The notes under the pieces were generated by a model. That model was not told the origin of the DNA and ran no database searches. It worked only from the letters and a program-made list of their open reading frames with translations. The position numbers and the translations under genes were made by a program. Below are positions 1 through 7,790 of a stretch of 64,000 bases of DNA, piece by piece. Within the stretch, counting starts at the first letter, position 1; each line of letters starts with the position of its first letter. Source of the DNA: Gemmatimonadaceae bacterium (GTDB lineage Bacteria > Latescibacterota > UBA2968 > UBA8231); NCBI GenBank assembly GCA_002726335.1, contig PBSR01000214.1, positions 6,741 through 70,740 of the forward strand, given 5' to 3'.

Positions 1-325
1 AGCCCCTGCTCCGCCAGAATTCTGCCGAGACATTCGTAAATCGAAGCTGCCTGCGTCTGGATGGTCTCGGTGCCGACGGTTGGCTGCACGCGGATATACA
101 ACTCGACGGCCATCTCGGCCTCAAGGCGTACATGCTGAGACTCGAGGCGAGGACAGGCGCCGCGAGAGAGATTCACTGCCGTCGTCATGCCAGCGTTGCC
201 GTGGTCACCGTGTTTCAGCTACAGAAGGATGCTGGGCGCGGGATTGCGTCAGCCAGCAAGCGGGACAAGCAAAAGAAGCTATGGACTGACCGTCGGCACG
301 ACAACGCGGCAGAACTTCGGCGACA
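1..325. other. No supported gene
   Basis: Short open frames exist here on the plus strand (80-289, 132-380 and 187-423), but they overlap each other in different frames and are rich in Arg/Ser/Ala, as expected of chance frames in high-GC DNA. They show no recognisable motif and no convincing ribosome binding site. The next real gene (326-1174) reads away from the window start toward this stretch, so this is probably its 3' flank. I see no clear hairpin terminator. Confidence 0.5.
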
Positions 326-1174
326 TCACCCAGCGGCGGTGCTCAGCGAAGACTTGCTGCGGGTTGCCTGCAGTTCGTAGTCGGGTACGCGGCGCTCGAG
401 CAACTCACGGGAGATGTCGATGATCTCGCGGGCCTCATCCGGGGTCGTGGTGCCGATGGTGACCATGTCCTGGTCACGGATCGTATTCCACACGAAGGAC
501 ATGCCGACTACAGGCAGCAGACGTCCAGCGGCCAGAGGCTTGATCGTCATCACCGGCTTACGGGCGTTGCTTATGATGCGCATCACCCAGTCGGCCTCGA
601 CCTGCATCAGGAAACCGGAGGCGTTGTAGAGCTGGATGTAGGTTTCCACGTCGGCGTCCTGGGCATCGGCGTAGACGATGCTCTCCGGCATGTGGGTAGA
701 CAGGCCGGGGATCATGTCGTGATCACGGATCATCTTCGTGTAGATATCGAGGTCGCGGATCTTTTTCTCGCGGCGGTCGACGAGGGCATCGGTGACGCCC
801 TGATGGGGCAGACAGAACGTGGCGCCCTCATCCTTGCAGCGGGCGAAGACTCGTTCCGGCTCCATGTCATCTTCTCCCCCGGGCAGGATGTTGAAATGGG
901 GGGTGATGATCCGCGAAAAGGAGCGCCCCGTGCGGGCCTCGGCGTCGCAGATGGCGCCGTGCAGGTCGCCGGTCATGTGTGGTCCCATCACGGCATCGAC
1001 GCCGGCCTCGGCAAAAACGGTGAGGATATCGGCCATGTTTTGCCGGCTCTGGTACTGCTTGATGAATTGATCCTGGGCCCGACTGGTGTGTGAATAGCCG
1101 AGAAACCAGTTGGTACCCACCAGCAGGCGAGGCATCGACACGCCGCCGACATCGGTGCGCGGGAAATCAGTCAT
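326..1174 (-). CDS. Hypothetical protein, probable TIM-barrel fold
   Basis: A 282-residue protein I cannot assign to a named family. Alternating hydrophobic strand and helix segments suggest a TIM barrel: LLVGTNWFLG at about 15-24, a segment ending GVDAVMGPHMTGD near 60, FSRIITPHFNI near 85, and VMTIKPLAAGRLLP near 205. The last segment recalls aldo/keto-reductase-like barrels. The late phrase DMVTIGTTTPDEAREIIDI resembles the closing strand and helix of such barrels. It is the last gene of a minus-strand run that includes a PLP decarboxylase (98 bp upstream) and a ThDP decarboxylase, so a role in the same pathway is possible but unproven. No signal peptide. Confidence 0.7.
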   Translation of the reverse strand: MTDFPRTDVGGVSMPRLLVGTNWFLGYSHTSRAQDQFIKQYQSRQNMADILTVFAEAGVDAVMGPHMTGDLHGAICDAEARTGRSFSRIITPHFNILPGGEDDMEPERVFARCKDEGATFCLPHQGVTDALVDRREKKIRDLDIYTKMIRDHDMIPGLSTHMPESIVYADAQDADVETYIQLYNASGFLMQVEADWVMRIISNARKPVMTIKPLAAGRLLPVVGMSFVWNTIRDQDMVTIGTTTPDEAREIIDISRELLERRVPDYELQATRSKSSLSTAAG

Positions 1175-1272
1175 GATACGTGCTCCTGTTGAGTCTGTGG
1201 GGCAAACGACACGCTTGCATTGTACGAAAAAGAACCGGTCGATGGAGAGTCGGCGTCATGGCGCCACGAGGT

Positions 1273-2655
1273 CTACAGCGCCTTTTCTATGGCGGCCACC
1301 GCCCGGTCGATATCCTGATGAGTCGTGCGGAAGTTGCTCAGGGAAATCCGCATCACGCGCATGCCGTGCCACATCGTCGGTCCGAACCAGGCTTCGCCAC
1401 TGTGGTTGATGCGCCGGATAACCTCACCGGTCCGCCCATCGTGATCGCCATCAGGGTCGAGAAACCGCACCAGTCCCTGGTTGATGACGGGTGTGGTCAG
1501 GACCTCCACGCCCGGCAGATCGCCCAGCCTGGCGACAATGTCCCGAGTCAGGTCACAGCTGCGCTCGATGATCCCGGCGACCCCGTTGCGTCCCAGGCAT
1601 CGCAGGGCCGCATAGAGCGGGATGCCGCGGGCCCGTCTCGACCACTCCGGCCCCCACTCGAACTGATCGCGCACACCCTCCACGTCGACCTTGTACGCTG
1701 CCGGCACGGTCATGGCCGCTCTGTGGGCTTCGGTGTCGGCCACAAAGGCGATGCCACTGTCGTAGGGAACGTTGAGCCACTTGTGGCCGTCCGTCGCCCA
1801 GGAGTCGGCCTTCTCGATCCCTCTGACGAGGTGGCGGAAGCGCTTGCTGGCGGCGACCCACAGGCCGAAGGCACCATCGACGTGGACCCAGGCCCGGTGC
1901 TCACTGTACCCATGGGCAAGATCGCAGATCTCGCCGAAGGGATCGAAGGCGCCACGGTTCAGATCGCCGGCGGCAAGGGATACGATCGTCGGTGCCTCCG
2001 GGTCTCGCTCGAGTTCGGCCCGCAAGTCATAGACATCGATCGTACCGGTCTCTTTCAGGGGGACTCGAACGACGGCAGCGGAGCCGATTCCCAGATGGCG
2101 CAGGGCCCGTGTCACCGTTTCGTGGTGCTCTCCCACCAGCACGCGTATCGGCGCACTGCCGGCCAGGCCCTGTTCTTCCACCGACCAGCCCCTGTCAGCC
2201 AGTACCCTGTGTCGTGCCGCCGACAGGGCCGTGACGTGAGCCATCTGGCACCCGGTGACAAAGGCATAGGAGGCAATTTGCGGCAGGCCGAGAAGGTCCT
2301 TCAACCAGTCGCCGACGACCTCTTCGATGATGGCGGCAGACGGTGAGCAGGCATACGTGGCCGCGTTCTGATCCCAGGCAGAGGTCAGCCAGTCGGCGCC
2401 GACCGAGACGGGGATACCGCCGCCGATGACCCAGCCGAAGAAGCGGCCACCGGCACTGTGCAGCAGGCCCGCTTCGGCATCTGCGGCAAGCTCCTCGATG
2501 ACCTGCACCGGAGGCAGGCCGTCTGCGGTCAGCTCCCGGGCCAGCCTGGCCCTGAGGACGGCCGGATCCGGTTCGGCACTGACGCGGCGATCGTCCAGAG
2601 AGTCGATGTACTGGCAGGCGAGCTGTGCCGCGCGCTCGAGTTCGGGAATCCTCAC
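1273..2655 (-). CDS. PLP-dependent group II decarboxylase
   Basis: A 460-residue fold-type I PLP enzyme of the aromatic-L-amino-acid/glutamate/cysteine-sulfinate decarboxylase group (usual length about 470-510). The cofactor site is clear: WVHVDGAFG carries the Asp that pairs with the pyridine nitrogen. DGHKWLN carries the Schiff-base lysine at K292. An N-terminal GGRFFGWVIGGG stretch matches the substrate-pocket region of the family. The substrate cannot be read from sequence; the neighbouring sulfopyruvate-type decarboxylase makes an amino acid such as cysteate, cysteine sulfinate or aspartate worth testing, which is inference. It lies 23 bp downstream of the LarA-like gene on the same strand, so co-transcription is likely. 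Confidence 0.9.
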   Translation of the reverse strand: MRIPELERAAQLACQYIDSLDDRRVSAEPDPAVLRARLARELTADGLPPVQVIEELAADAEAGLLHSAGGRFFGWVIGGGIPVSVGADWLTSAWDQNAATYACSPSAAIIEEVVGDWLKDLLGLPQIASYAFVTGCQMAHVTALSAARHRVLADRGWSVEEQGLAGSAPIRVLVGEHHETVTRALRHLGIGSAAVVRVPLKETGTIDVYDLRAELERDPEAPTIVSLAAGDLNRGAFDPFGEICDLAHGYSEHRAWVHVDGAFGLWVAASKRFRHLVRGIEKADSWATDGHKWLNVPYDSGIAFVADTEAHRAAMTVPAAYKVDVEGVRDQFEWGPEWSRRARGIPLYAALRCLGRNGVAGIIERSCDLTRDIVARLGDLPGVEVLTTPVINQGLVRFLDPDGDHDGRTGEVIRRINHSGEAWFGPTMWHGMRVMRISLSNFRTTHQDIDRAVAAIEKAL

Positions 2656-2678
2656 AAGTGTGTTCCTGCGGAGCCGCG

Positions 2679-3920
2679 CTAGATCAGCGAGCCATCGTCG
2701 GCGAATCTCATGTCCTGATAATCCCCGAGCTGTTCCAGGTCGGGATGGTCGCTGCTGCGGGCCAGTGACTCGCTCAGCTGGATCTGCCCCACGTCGAGGG
2801 TGTTGACGATGCGGGCCACGCGCGCACTGGCCCCGTCCTCGAAACGCATCACCTCGAACATCGCGGCGATGGCCTCGCGGTCATGCTCTTTGATGATGGG
2901 GATATAGGCGCGGTTGAGAAAGGTGGAGGTGAAGGCGTTGGCGTAGGTGGCAGAGAAGTCGATACTGTCGAACAGCTGCCTGGTGATGACGTCTGCCAGG
3001 CCGACACCGTTGGCATTGCCGTGGGTCCTGTCCGACAGTCGCCGTACGAAGATCCGCGACACACCGGGTTCGTCCGGTTCCTTGACCCCGGGGAGCATCA
3101 TGCGGCCGATCACGTTGGTATCCATGCCGGTACCCGAGATGTTCTTGCCCATCTCATCGACGATGAGCAGGTCGATGCCGTGAGCCAGGATTCGCGGCAT
3201 GTTGGCGCGCGCCTCGGCCAGCAGTCGCGGTTCCCCGGACAGAAACTCCTCCGGGCGCAGGGCGGTGACACTTGCCGTTCTGTCGTAGGCGTTCTCCACC
3301 AGGGCGATACCGGCGATGACGTGAAGTCGTGCCAGCAGGGCTTCGCCGAGGGCGGGGATCAGCCGTGTCAGGCCCTGGGCTCCCTGAGCGTGAGCCATGG
3401 TCGCGCCACGATGACATCCCAAGCCGATAGTCAGCATCTTGACGACGCCGCTCTCGTGGCTGCCGCGGAAGGAGGTATGCGGTTTGACCCGGTTTATCAC
3501 GACGATGCCATCGGCACCTTCGGCGAGCCGGTTCACCAGGATGGGTGTGCCGTCCTCCAGTTGCCCCAGCTCGACGACCTCCATGGTCGCTTCCACGGGA
3601 CAGCCCAACTCCTCCGGACCCAGACCGTAGCTGGCCAGGACCGCCTTCTGTCCGTCCGCGGTGGCGCTCCCGTGGCTGCCCATGGCAGGCATGACGAAAG
3701 GGTCGCCACCCGCCTCGCGCACGGCATCGACGACGGTCCGTGTGATGGCCGAGATGTTGGCGATGCCGCGGCTGCCGCCCGTGATGGCAATACGCTGGTC
3801 GGGTTGAATCCGCCCCGCCAGATCAATGGCCTGCAGCTGTTCCACCACGGCTCCCGGAACATCGTCGAGCGTTTCAGCGGCGAAGCGCTGCCGGTAGGGA
3901 GCCATCCGGGGAAAGGACAT
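2679..3920 (-). CDS. LarA-like (lactate racemase-domain, DUF2088) protein
   Basis: A 413-residue protein of the LarA superfamily, whose founder is the nickel-pincer lactate racemase. Conserved blocks are visible: an N-terminal DUF2088-type segment with ITGGSRGIANI, then VMPAMGSHGSATADGQ, then VVINRVKPHTSFRGSHESG followed by KMLTIGLGCHRGA. Members act on several 2-hydroxyacids, not only lactate. I chose the ATG at 3920, preceded by GGAGA and 11 bp after the stop of the ThDP-enzyme gene. The frame stays open 114 codons further upstream, but that extension is Arg-rich, overlaps the neighbour out of frame and is not protein-like. No larB/C/E cofactor genes are in the window. Confidence 0.85.
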   Translation of the reverse strand: MSFPRMAPYRQRFAAETLDDVPGAVVEQLQAIDLAGRIQPDQRIAITGGSRGIANISAITRTVVDAVREAGGDPFVMPAMGSHGSATADGQKAVLASYGLGPEELGCPVEATMEVVELGQLEDGTPILVNRLAEGADGIVVINRVKPHTSFRGSHESGVVKMLTIGLGCHRGATMAHAQGAQGLTRLIPALGEALLARLHVIAGIALVENAYDRTASVTALRPEEFLSGEPRLLAEARANMPRILAHGIDLLIVDEMGKNISGTGMDTNVIGRMMLPGVKEPDEPGVSRIFVRRLSDRTHGNANGVGLADVITRQLFDSIDFSATYANAFTSTFLNRAYIPIIKEHDREAIAAMFEVMRFEDGASARVARIVNTLDVGQIQLSESLARSSDHPDLEQLGDYQDMRFADDGSLI

Positions 3921-3931
3921 GGTCTCCGTGG

Positions 3932-4498
3932 TTACCTTGTCAGGGCGTCGTGCAGACTGTGGCCCCGCTGGCGGATCGGTGCCGTTGGTATCGGTACGGG
4001 TTCGTCGGCACGCTCGATGCGCCAGACGAAGACGGCCGGACCCGGCGCAGTGAAGTGCAGGTCGAGCCTGGCATCGAAGTCGGATTCGGTTTCGATGGTG
4101 TGTACCTCGGTGACGCCGGCGGCGCGAGCCATCCCCTCGAAGTCGACGCTGCCAGCGCCGGGTACCGGCTGGTTGCCGGTCACCTCGTAGGTGCCGTTCT
4201 CGGTGATGATGAGACTGAAGTTCGGCGCCGGCTTCCCGGTGATCGTCACCAGAGTACCCAGGCACATCAGTGTCGAACCGTCGCCGTTGAGGCAGAGCAC
4301 ACGTCGGCCAGGCTGGGCCAGGGCGATGCCGTAGGCGAAGTCGGCAGCATGTCCCATGGCACTGTCAACGTGGGCGAAGTCGAGGGGCGTATCCGACAGC
4401 TCCGCCCAGGGCATGGCTACACTCATCGTCGTCACGACAGCATCACGTTCGCCACGCCGGGCGGCCAGCTTCTTCAGGCAGCTGTATTTGTCCAGCAT
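3932..4498 (-). CDS. comE: Sulfopyruvate/phosphonopyruvate decarboxylase, beta (ThDP-binding) subunit
   Basis: A 188-residue stand-alone ThDP pyrophosphate-binding domain, the size of ComE-type beta subunits. The ThDP/Mg motif begins GDG at 72-74 and ends at the metal-binding Asn (N101, in ITENGTYEVTG). The segment ADFAYGIALAQPGRRVLCLNGD is typical of the family. It starts 8 bp after the alpha-subunit gene, and the two chains would form one active site that decarboxylates a 3-substituted pyruvate, such as sulfopyruvate to sulfoacetaldehyde in coenzyme M or sulfonate metabolism. Phosphonopyruvate or another 2-oxoacid remains possible. The symbol is by family resemblance; no coenzyme M genes are seen. 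Confidence 0.8.
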   Translation of the reverse strand: MLDKYSCLKKLAARRGERDAVVTTMSVAMPWAELSDTPLDFAHVDSAMGHAADFAYGIALAQPGRRVLCLNGDGSTLMCLGTLVTITGKPAPNFSLIITENGTYEVTGNQPVPGAGSVDFEGMARAAGVTEVHTIETESDFDARLDLHFTAPGPAVFVWRIERADEPVPIPTAPIRQRGHSLHDALTR

Positions 4499-4506
4499 CT
4501 TTCTCT

Positions 4507-5001
4507 TCAGGTCGTGGTGCCGACGATGAGGACCGCCGCTGGCAGGGATCGCTCGGCGGCAGCACGGAAGGCACCGGCGATCTGCCCGCGGACGTCCTCG
4601 TCCTCGTGCATCAGCGTGTAGGGGATGTCCCAGGCCTTCAGTGTCGGCTCAAAGAACGAGGCCGCCGTGTCGATGCGCTCGGCCTCCGGTTCCAGAGTCT
4701 GAAATCCGCGGTAGCCCATCAGCATGACGATGGGCAGGCCCATGTTGTAGGCGGTGCCGCGAAAGGCGTCGCCCGTCTCGAGAAAACCAGTGTTCTGAAT
4801 GATGACGACGGGCCTCCTGCCGCCCACGTGGAGCCCGCTGGCCACGGCATACGCCTCGCCTTCACGGGTCACGCCGATAACGTCGATATCGGCGTCGGCC
4901 CACAAGGCCTCAAACAGTGTACGGGCCCCGTTGTCCGGTACACCGACGACGTGTGTGACTCCCTGTTTCTTCAACTCATCGACGATCAGAGATGCCTGCA
5001 A
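4507..5001 (-). CDS. comD: Sulfopyruvate/phosphonopyruvate decarboxylase, alpha subunit
   Basis: A 164-residue ThDP-enzyme pyrimidine-binding domain, partner of the adjacent beta subunit. It begins with SLIVDELKKQGVTHVVGVPDNG, as in ComD-type subunits. The Glu that activates ThDP is in REGEAYAVASGL (about E49), and LIQNTGF-like (VVIIQNTGFLETGDAF) and MLMGYRG segments follow. I place the start at TTG 5001, where GAGGAG sits five bases upstream. The frame is open further upstream but would overlap the previous gene (stop at 5033) with unlikely sequence, and no suitable ATG lies near the domain start. Both subunits and the LarA-like gene are almost contiguous. Confidence 0.8.
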   Translation of the reverse strand: MQASLIVDELKKQGVTHVVGVPDNGARTLFEALWADADIDVIGVTREGEAYAVASGLHVGGRRPVVIIQNTGFLETGDAFRGTAYNMGLPIVMLMGYRGFQTLEPEAERIDTAASFFEPTLKAWDIPYTLMHEDEDVRGQIAGAFRAAAERSLPAAVLIVGTTT

Positions 5002-5032
5002 TGTGTCTCCTCTGGAGGACCCGACGTTTCGC

Positions 5033-6223
5033 TCAGGCGAAGATGGAACGGTTCGACACACCGTAGGCGATGCCCTGCTGCTGGATACCACCGACGTACT
5101 GAGCTGTGCGACCGGATGGGGCCGTACCTTCGTACCACTTCGTGAAGGGAGGATTGAAGCTGGCCAGCGAGTCACGGTTCGCCTTGCTGTCGCTGCCCGC
5201 AGCGATGTAGGCGTTGTTGAAGATGCCGTTCTGCTTGAGGCCTGCGCCGCCGGCCTCCTTGACCCGGGCATCGACGCCGTCGAGAATGGCCGCCCCGTCG
5301 TCACCACCGACAGCGGAGACCATCACCTCGGTGATGCCGCCATGACGGATGGCGTTCCAGGTGCTGAAGCCGTGTTCCAGAGTGCCGGAACGGAGGATCT
5401 CCACGTCTCCGGAGACGACGCGAGGCTGCGGTTCGACGACGCCGTCGAGGTTGGGGATACGCGACACGGGGTAGATGAGTCCCGCCGGTCGGTCATCACC
5501 GTAGTAGTCCTCGAAGACCTTGCGCACGGCTTCGATCCGCTCCCAAGCCTGGTCGGGCGCGTCGTCGACGCCGACGAGGATTTCCATGAACACTGTCTGC
5601 TTCCTGAAGTCGACACCGGCCTCGGCGAAGGGCTTCGCGTACTGCTCTTCGAGGACGAATTCCATCTCCTTGCCGACGTCGGGCCCCAGAGTGGTGATCA
5701 TCTCGTCGCCCTTCTTGTGCATGACGGAGGCACCCGAGGGCTGGTGATCGACCCAGGAGCCGAAGTCCAGCTTGCCGCCGCCGATCTCGACATCACCGGC
5801 AGCCGCTTTGATCTGCACCTCGAAGAGAGCCTTGGGGTCGGGGAAGCCTTCCTGGTGGGTGAATCGTGCCATCCGATTGGAGCGCAGCGGTCCTCCCGTG
5901 GCGGAGTTGATCATGGCGCCGTAGACGCCGTTGAAGTCGTTTTTGAAGGCGTCACACTCGTCGCGATCGGCGGAGGGTGTGGTCCACATGACATCGGTCT
6001 TGTACACGTCACTCCAGTGCACCTTGCCCTGCGCCAGACCGGCATTGAGATTCTCGACTGTGCCGAACCACTCGGCGCCGATGTTGTTGGCATACTGGGT
6101 CCCCACGTTGCCACTGGGCTCGACGAGGCGCACGACCTTGCCGTCGTCGTCAACGGTGATCACTTCGCAGGGGTTACAGAACACGGCACCGGGACGGTGC
6201 CGGATGATGTTGACTTCTGCCAT
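5033..6223 (-). CDS. Hypothetical protein, weak RidA-like repeats
   Basis: A 396-residue protein not confidently recognised. Two segments recall the YjgF/RidA layout: VHWSDVYKTDVMWTTPSADRD followed by DAFKNDFNGVYG (about 90-120), and a later DAPDQAWERIEAVRKVFEDYYGDDRPAG (about 240-270). The match is loose. A Gly-rich stretch and PSGRTAQYVGGIQQQGIAYG close the protein. There is no signal peptide or membrane segment. The ATG at 6223 follows AGAAGG. It heads the minus-strand run with the sulfopyruvate-decarboxylase-type genes (31 bp to the TTG of the alpha subunit), so it probably belongs to that pathway; function unknown. Confidence 0.75.
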   Translation of the reverse strand: MAEVNIIRHRPGAVFCNPCEVITVDDDGKVVRLVEPSGNVGTQYANNIGAEWFGTVENLNAGLAQGKVHWSDVYKTDVMWTTPSADRDECDAFKNDFNGVYGAMINSATGGPLRSNRMARFTHQEGFPDPKALFEVQIKAAAGDVEIGGGKLDFGSWVDHQPSGASVMHKKGDEMITTLGPDVGKEMEFVLEEQYAKPFAEAGVDFRKQTVFMEILVGVDDAPDQAWERIEAVRKVFEDYYGDDRPAGLIYPVSRIPNLDGVVEPQPRVVSGDVEILRSGTLEHGFSTWNAIRHGGITEVMVSAVGGDDGAAILDGVDARVKEAGGAGLKQNGIFNNAYIAAGSDSKANRDSLASFNPPFTKWYEGTAPSGRTAQYVGGIQQQGIAYGVSNRSIFA

Positions 6224-6251
6224 CGGGATCCTTCTCTGGATGGAAGCGGGA

Positions 6252-6992
6252 ATGAGCGAGCCGAAGCCCAAAAAGATAGCCACCGCGGAAACCTGCGCCA
6301 TCCTGTTTGCGCGCAACCCGGTGCCCGGCTCGGTGAAAACCCGTCTGCAGACCCATCTGAGCGCCGAGCAGGCGGCGGCGGTTTACACCGCCTTCCTGCG
6401 CGACACCGTCGATCTTCTGAGCCGCAGCTGCGCCGCACGGCGGGTTGTAGCGGTCGCCGACGCCGACGGTTTGGAGCCGCTGCGGGCCCGGCTCGATCCG
6501 ACGGGTGATCACGGGCTGGACTTCGTCCTGCAGCAGGGGATGGATCTGGGCCTGCGCCTGGAGCATGCCCTGTCCGGTGCTTTCGACGCAGGCGCCCGGC
6601 GGGCCGTCATTCTTGGCACCGACTCACCGTCAATGCCTGCTGCTACAATCGATGACGCGCTGGAGCTGCTGACGGATTCCGATGTCGTGCTGGGACCGTC
6701 AGTGGATGGCGGATACTACCTAGTGGGTGTCAGGGATGACGCGATCGAAGCGGCAGCGCCGGCTCTATTCCGGCAGATCGAATGGGGAACGGGCGCGGTG
6801 CTGGAACAGACGGTGGGCGCCCTGGCTCCGTCCATCAGTCTGGCACTGCTGGCCCCGTGGTATGATGTCGACCACCCGCGGGAAGCGGCCTTCCTGCGGT
6901 CCCACCTGGCGGCCGCGTCCCGGGCGGGTTGCCACATCGGCGCCCACAGCCTGGAAGCCCTGCGCGGCCTCGATCTGCCGCCGCCGTCCTGA
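6252..6992 (+). CDS. DUF2064/TIGR04282-family glycosyltransferase
   Basis: A 246-residue member of the family called rSAM/selenodomain-associated transferase 1, a GT-A-like fold. Diagnostic segments: CAILFARNPVPGSVKTRL near the N-terminus (nucleotide-binding loop), VILGTDSPSMPAATI (a metal-site DxP-like element), and VVLGPSVDGGYYLVGV. Some relatives make arsenosugars; others act in unknown glycan or nucleotide-sugar steps. The ATG at 6252 has GCGGGA just upstream; an ATG at 6240 is also in frame. It diverges from the 5033-6223 gene with only 28 bp between starts and converges on fabI. Confidence 0.88.
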   Translation: MSEPKPKKIATAETCAILFARNPVPGSVKTRLQTHLSAEQAAAVYTAFLRDTVDLLSRSCAARRVVAVADADGLEPLRARLDPTGDHGLDFVLQQGMDLGLRLEHALSGAFDAGARRAVILGTDSPSMPAATIDDALELLTDSDVVLGPSVDGGYYLVGVRDDAIEAAAPALFRQIEWGTGAVLEQTVGALAPSISLALLAPWYDVDHPREAAFLRSHLAAASRAGCHIGAHSLEALRGLDLPPPS

Positions 6993-7007
6993 GGGGGGAT
7001 GGGGTCG

Positions 7008-7775
7008 CTACAATCCCATGATGCGGTAGCCGGCGTCGCAGTAAATGACCTCGCCGGTGATGCCCCGGCTCAACGGACTGCACAGGAACAAGACTGCGTC
7101 ACCGACTTCATCTACCGTGTTGTTGCGTTTGAGGGCAGCTCGTTCCCCGTGCACGCGCAGCATGTCGTTGAGACCCCCGATACCGCGGGCTGCCAGCGTG
7201 CGGATCGGACCAGCCGACAGGGCGTTGACCCGGATGTCCTTCTCACCCAACTCGCTGGCAAGGTACCGCACACCCGATTCGAGGGCCGCCTTGGCGACGC
7301 CCATCACGTTGTAGTTGGGGATCGCCCGTTCACTGCCCAGGTAGGTGAGGGCTACGACGCCACCCCCGGCCGTCATCAGCGGCTCGGCCGCCCTGGCCAG
7401 GGTGTTGAGCGTGTAGGCGCTGACCCCCAGGGCGAGCTGGTAGCCCTCGAGGGACGTATCGGCAAAGCGGCCCACCAGGTCGTCGCGGTTGGCGAAAGCG
7501 ATGGCGTGCACGAGGCAATCGAGATGACCCAACTCGGCACCCGCTTTGTGGAAGGCGTCCCCGACGGATTCCTCCTTCGTCGCATCACACTGGACCAGCA
7601 GAGGCGGGGTCTGCAGCTGCTCGAGCAGTGGCTCGATAGCTTCCAGCTCCCGTTCACCGAGATACCCGAGGGCCAGGCGGGCCCCTTCACGATCCAGGGC
7701 CTTGGTCACGGCCCAGGCGATGCTGCGGCGGTTGGCGACACCGGCGACAAAACCAGTGCGATCCTTCATCAACAT
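7008..7775 (-). CDS. fabI: Enoyl-[acyl-carrier-protein] reductase FabI
   Basis: A 255-residue short-chain dehydrogenase of the FabI type, which performs the NADH-dependent last step of the fatty-acid elongation cycle. It opens with the FabI-style loop FVAGVANRRSIAWAVTKAL instead of the classical GxxxGxG. It has HAIAFANRDDLVG in the middle, and the catalytic pair Y155-x6-K162 within RAIPNYNVMGVAKAAL, with a second tyrosine ten residues earlier. The C-terminal GITGEVIYCDAGYRIMG is typical. The ATG at 7775 follows GAGGAGG and GAAGG. It lies 15 bp downstream of the fucokinase-like gene and may be co-transcribed with the giant-protein operon. Confidence 0.95.
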   Translation of the reverse strand: MLMKDRTGFVAGVANRRSIAWAVTKALDREGARLALGYLGERELEAIEPLLEQLQTPPLLVQCDATKEESVGDAFHKAGAELGHLDCLVHAIAFANRDDLVGRFADTSLEGYQLALGVSAYTLNTLARAAEPLMTAGGGVVALTYLGSERAIPNYNVMGVAKAALESGVRYLASELGEKDIRVNALSAGPIRTLAARGIGGLNDMLRVHGERAALKRNNTVDEVGDAVLFLCSPLSRGITGEVIYCDAGYRIMGL

Positions 7776-7790
7776 GGTCCTTCACCCTCC

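Noticed and set aside
2679..4265. Long version of the LarA-like gene
   Set aside because: The first 114 codons are Arg/His-rich and overlap the ThDP beta-subunit gene out of frame; ATG 3920 has a ribosome binding site and suits the domain start.
4799..6508. 569-codon plus frame across the comD/unknown gene region
   Set aside because: It runs antisense to two supported genes and into the DUF2064 gene in a different frame, with no domain.
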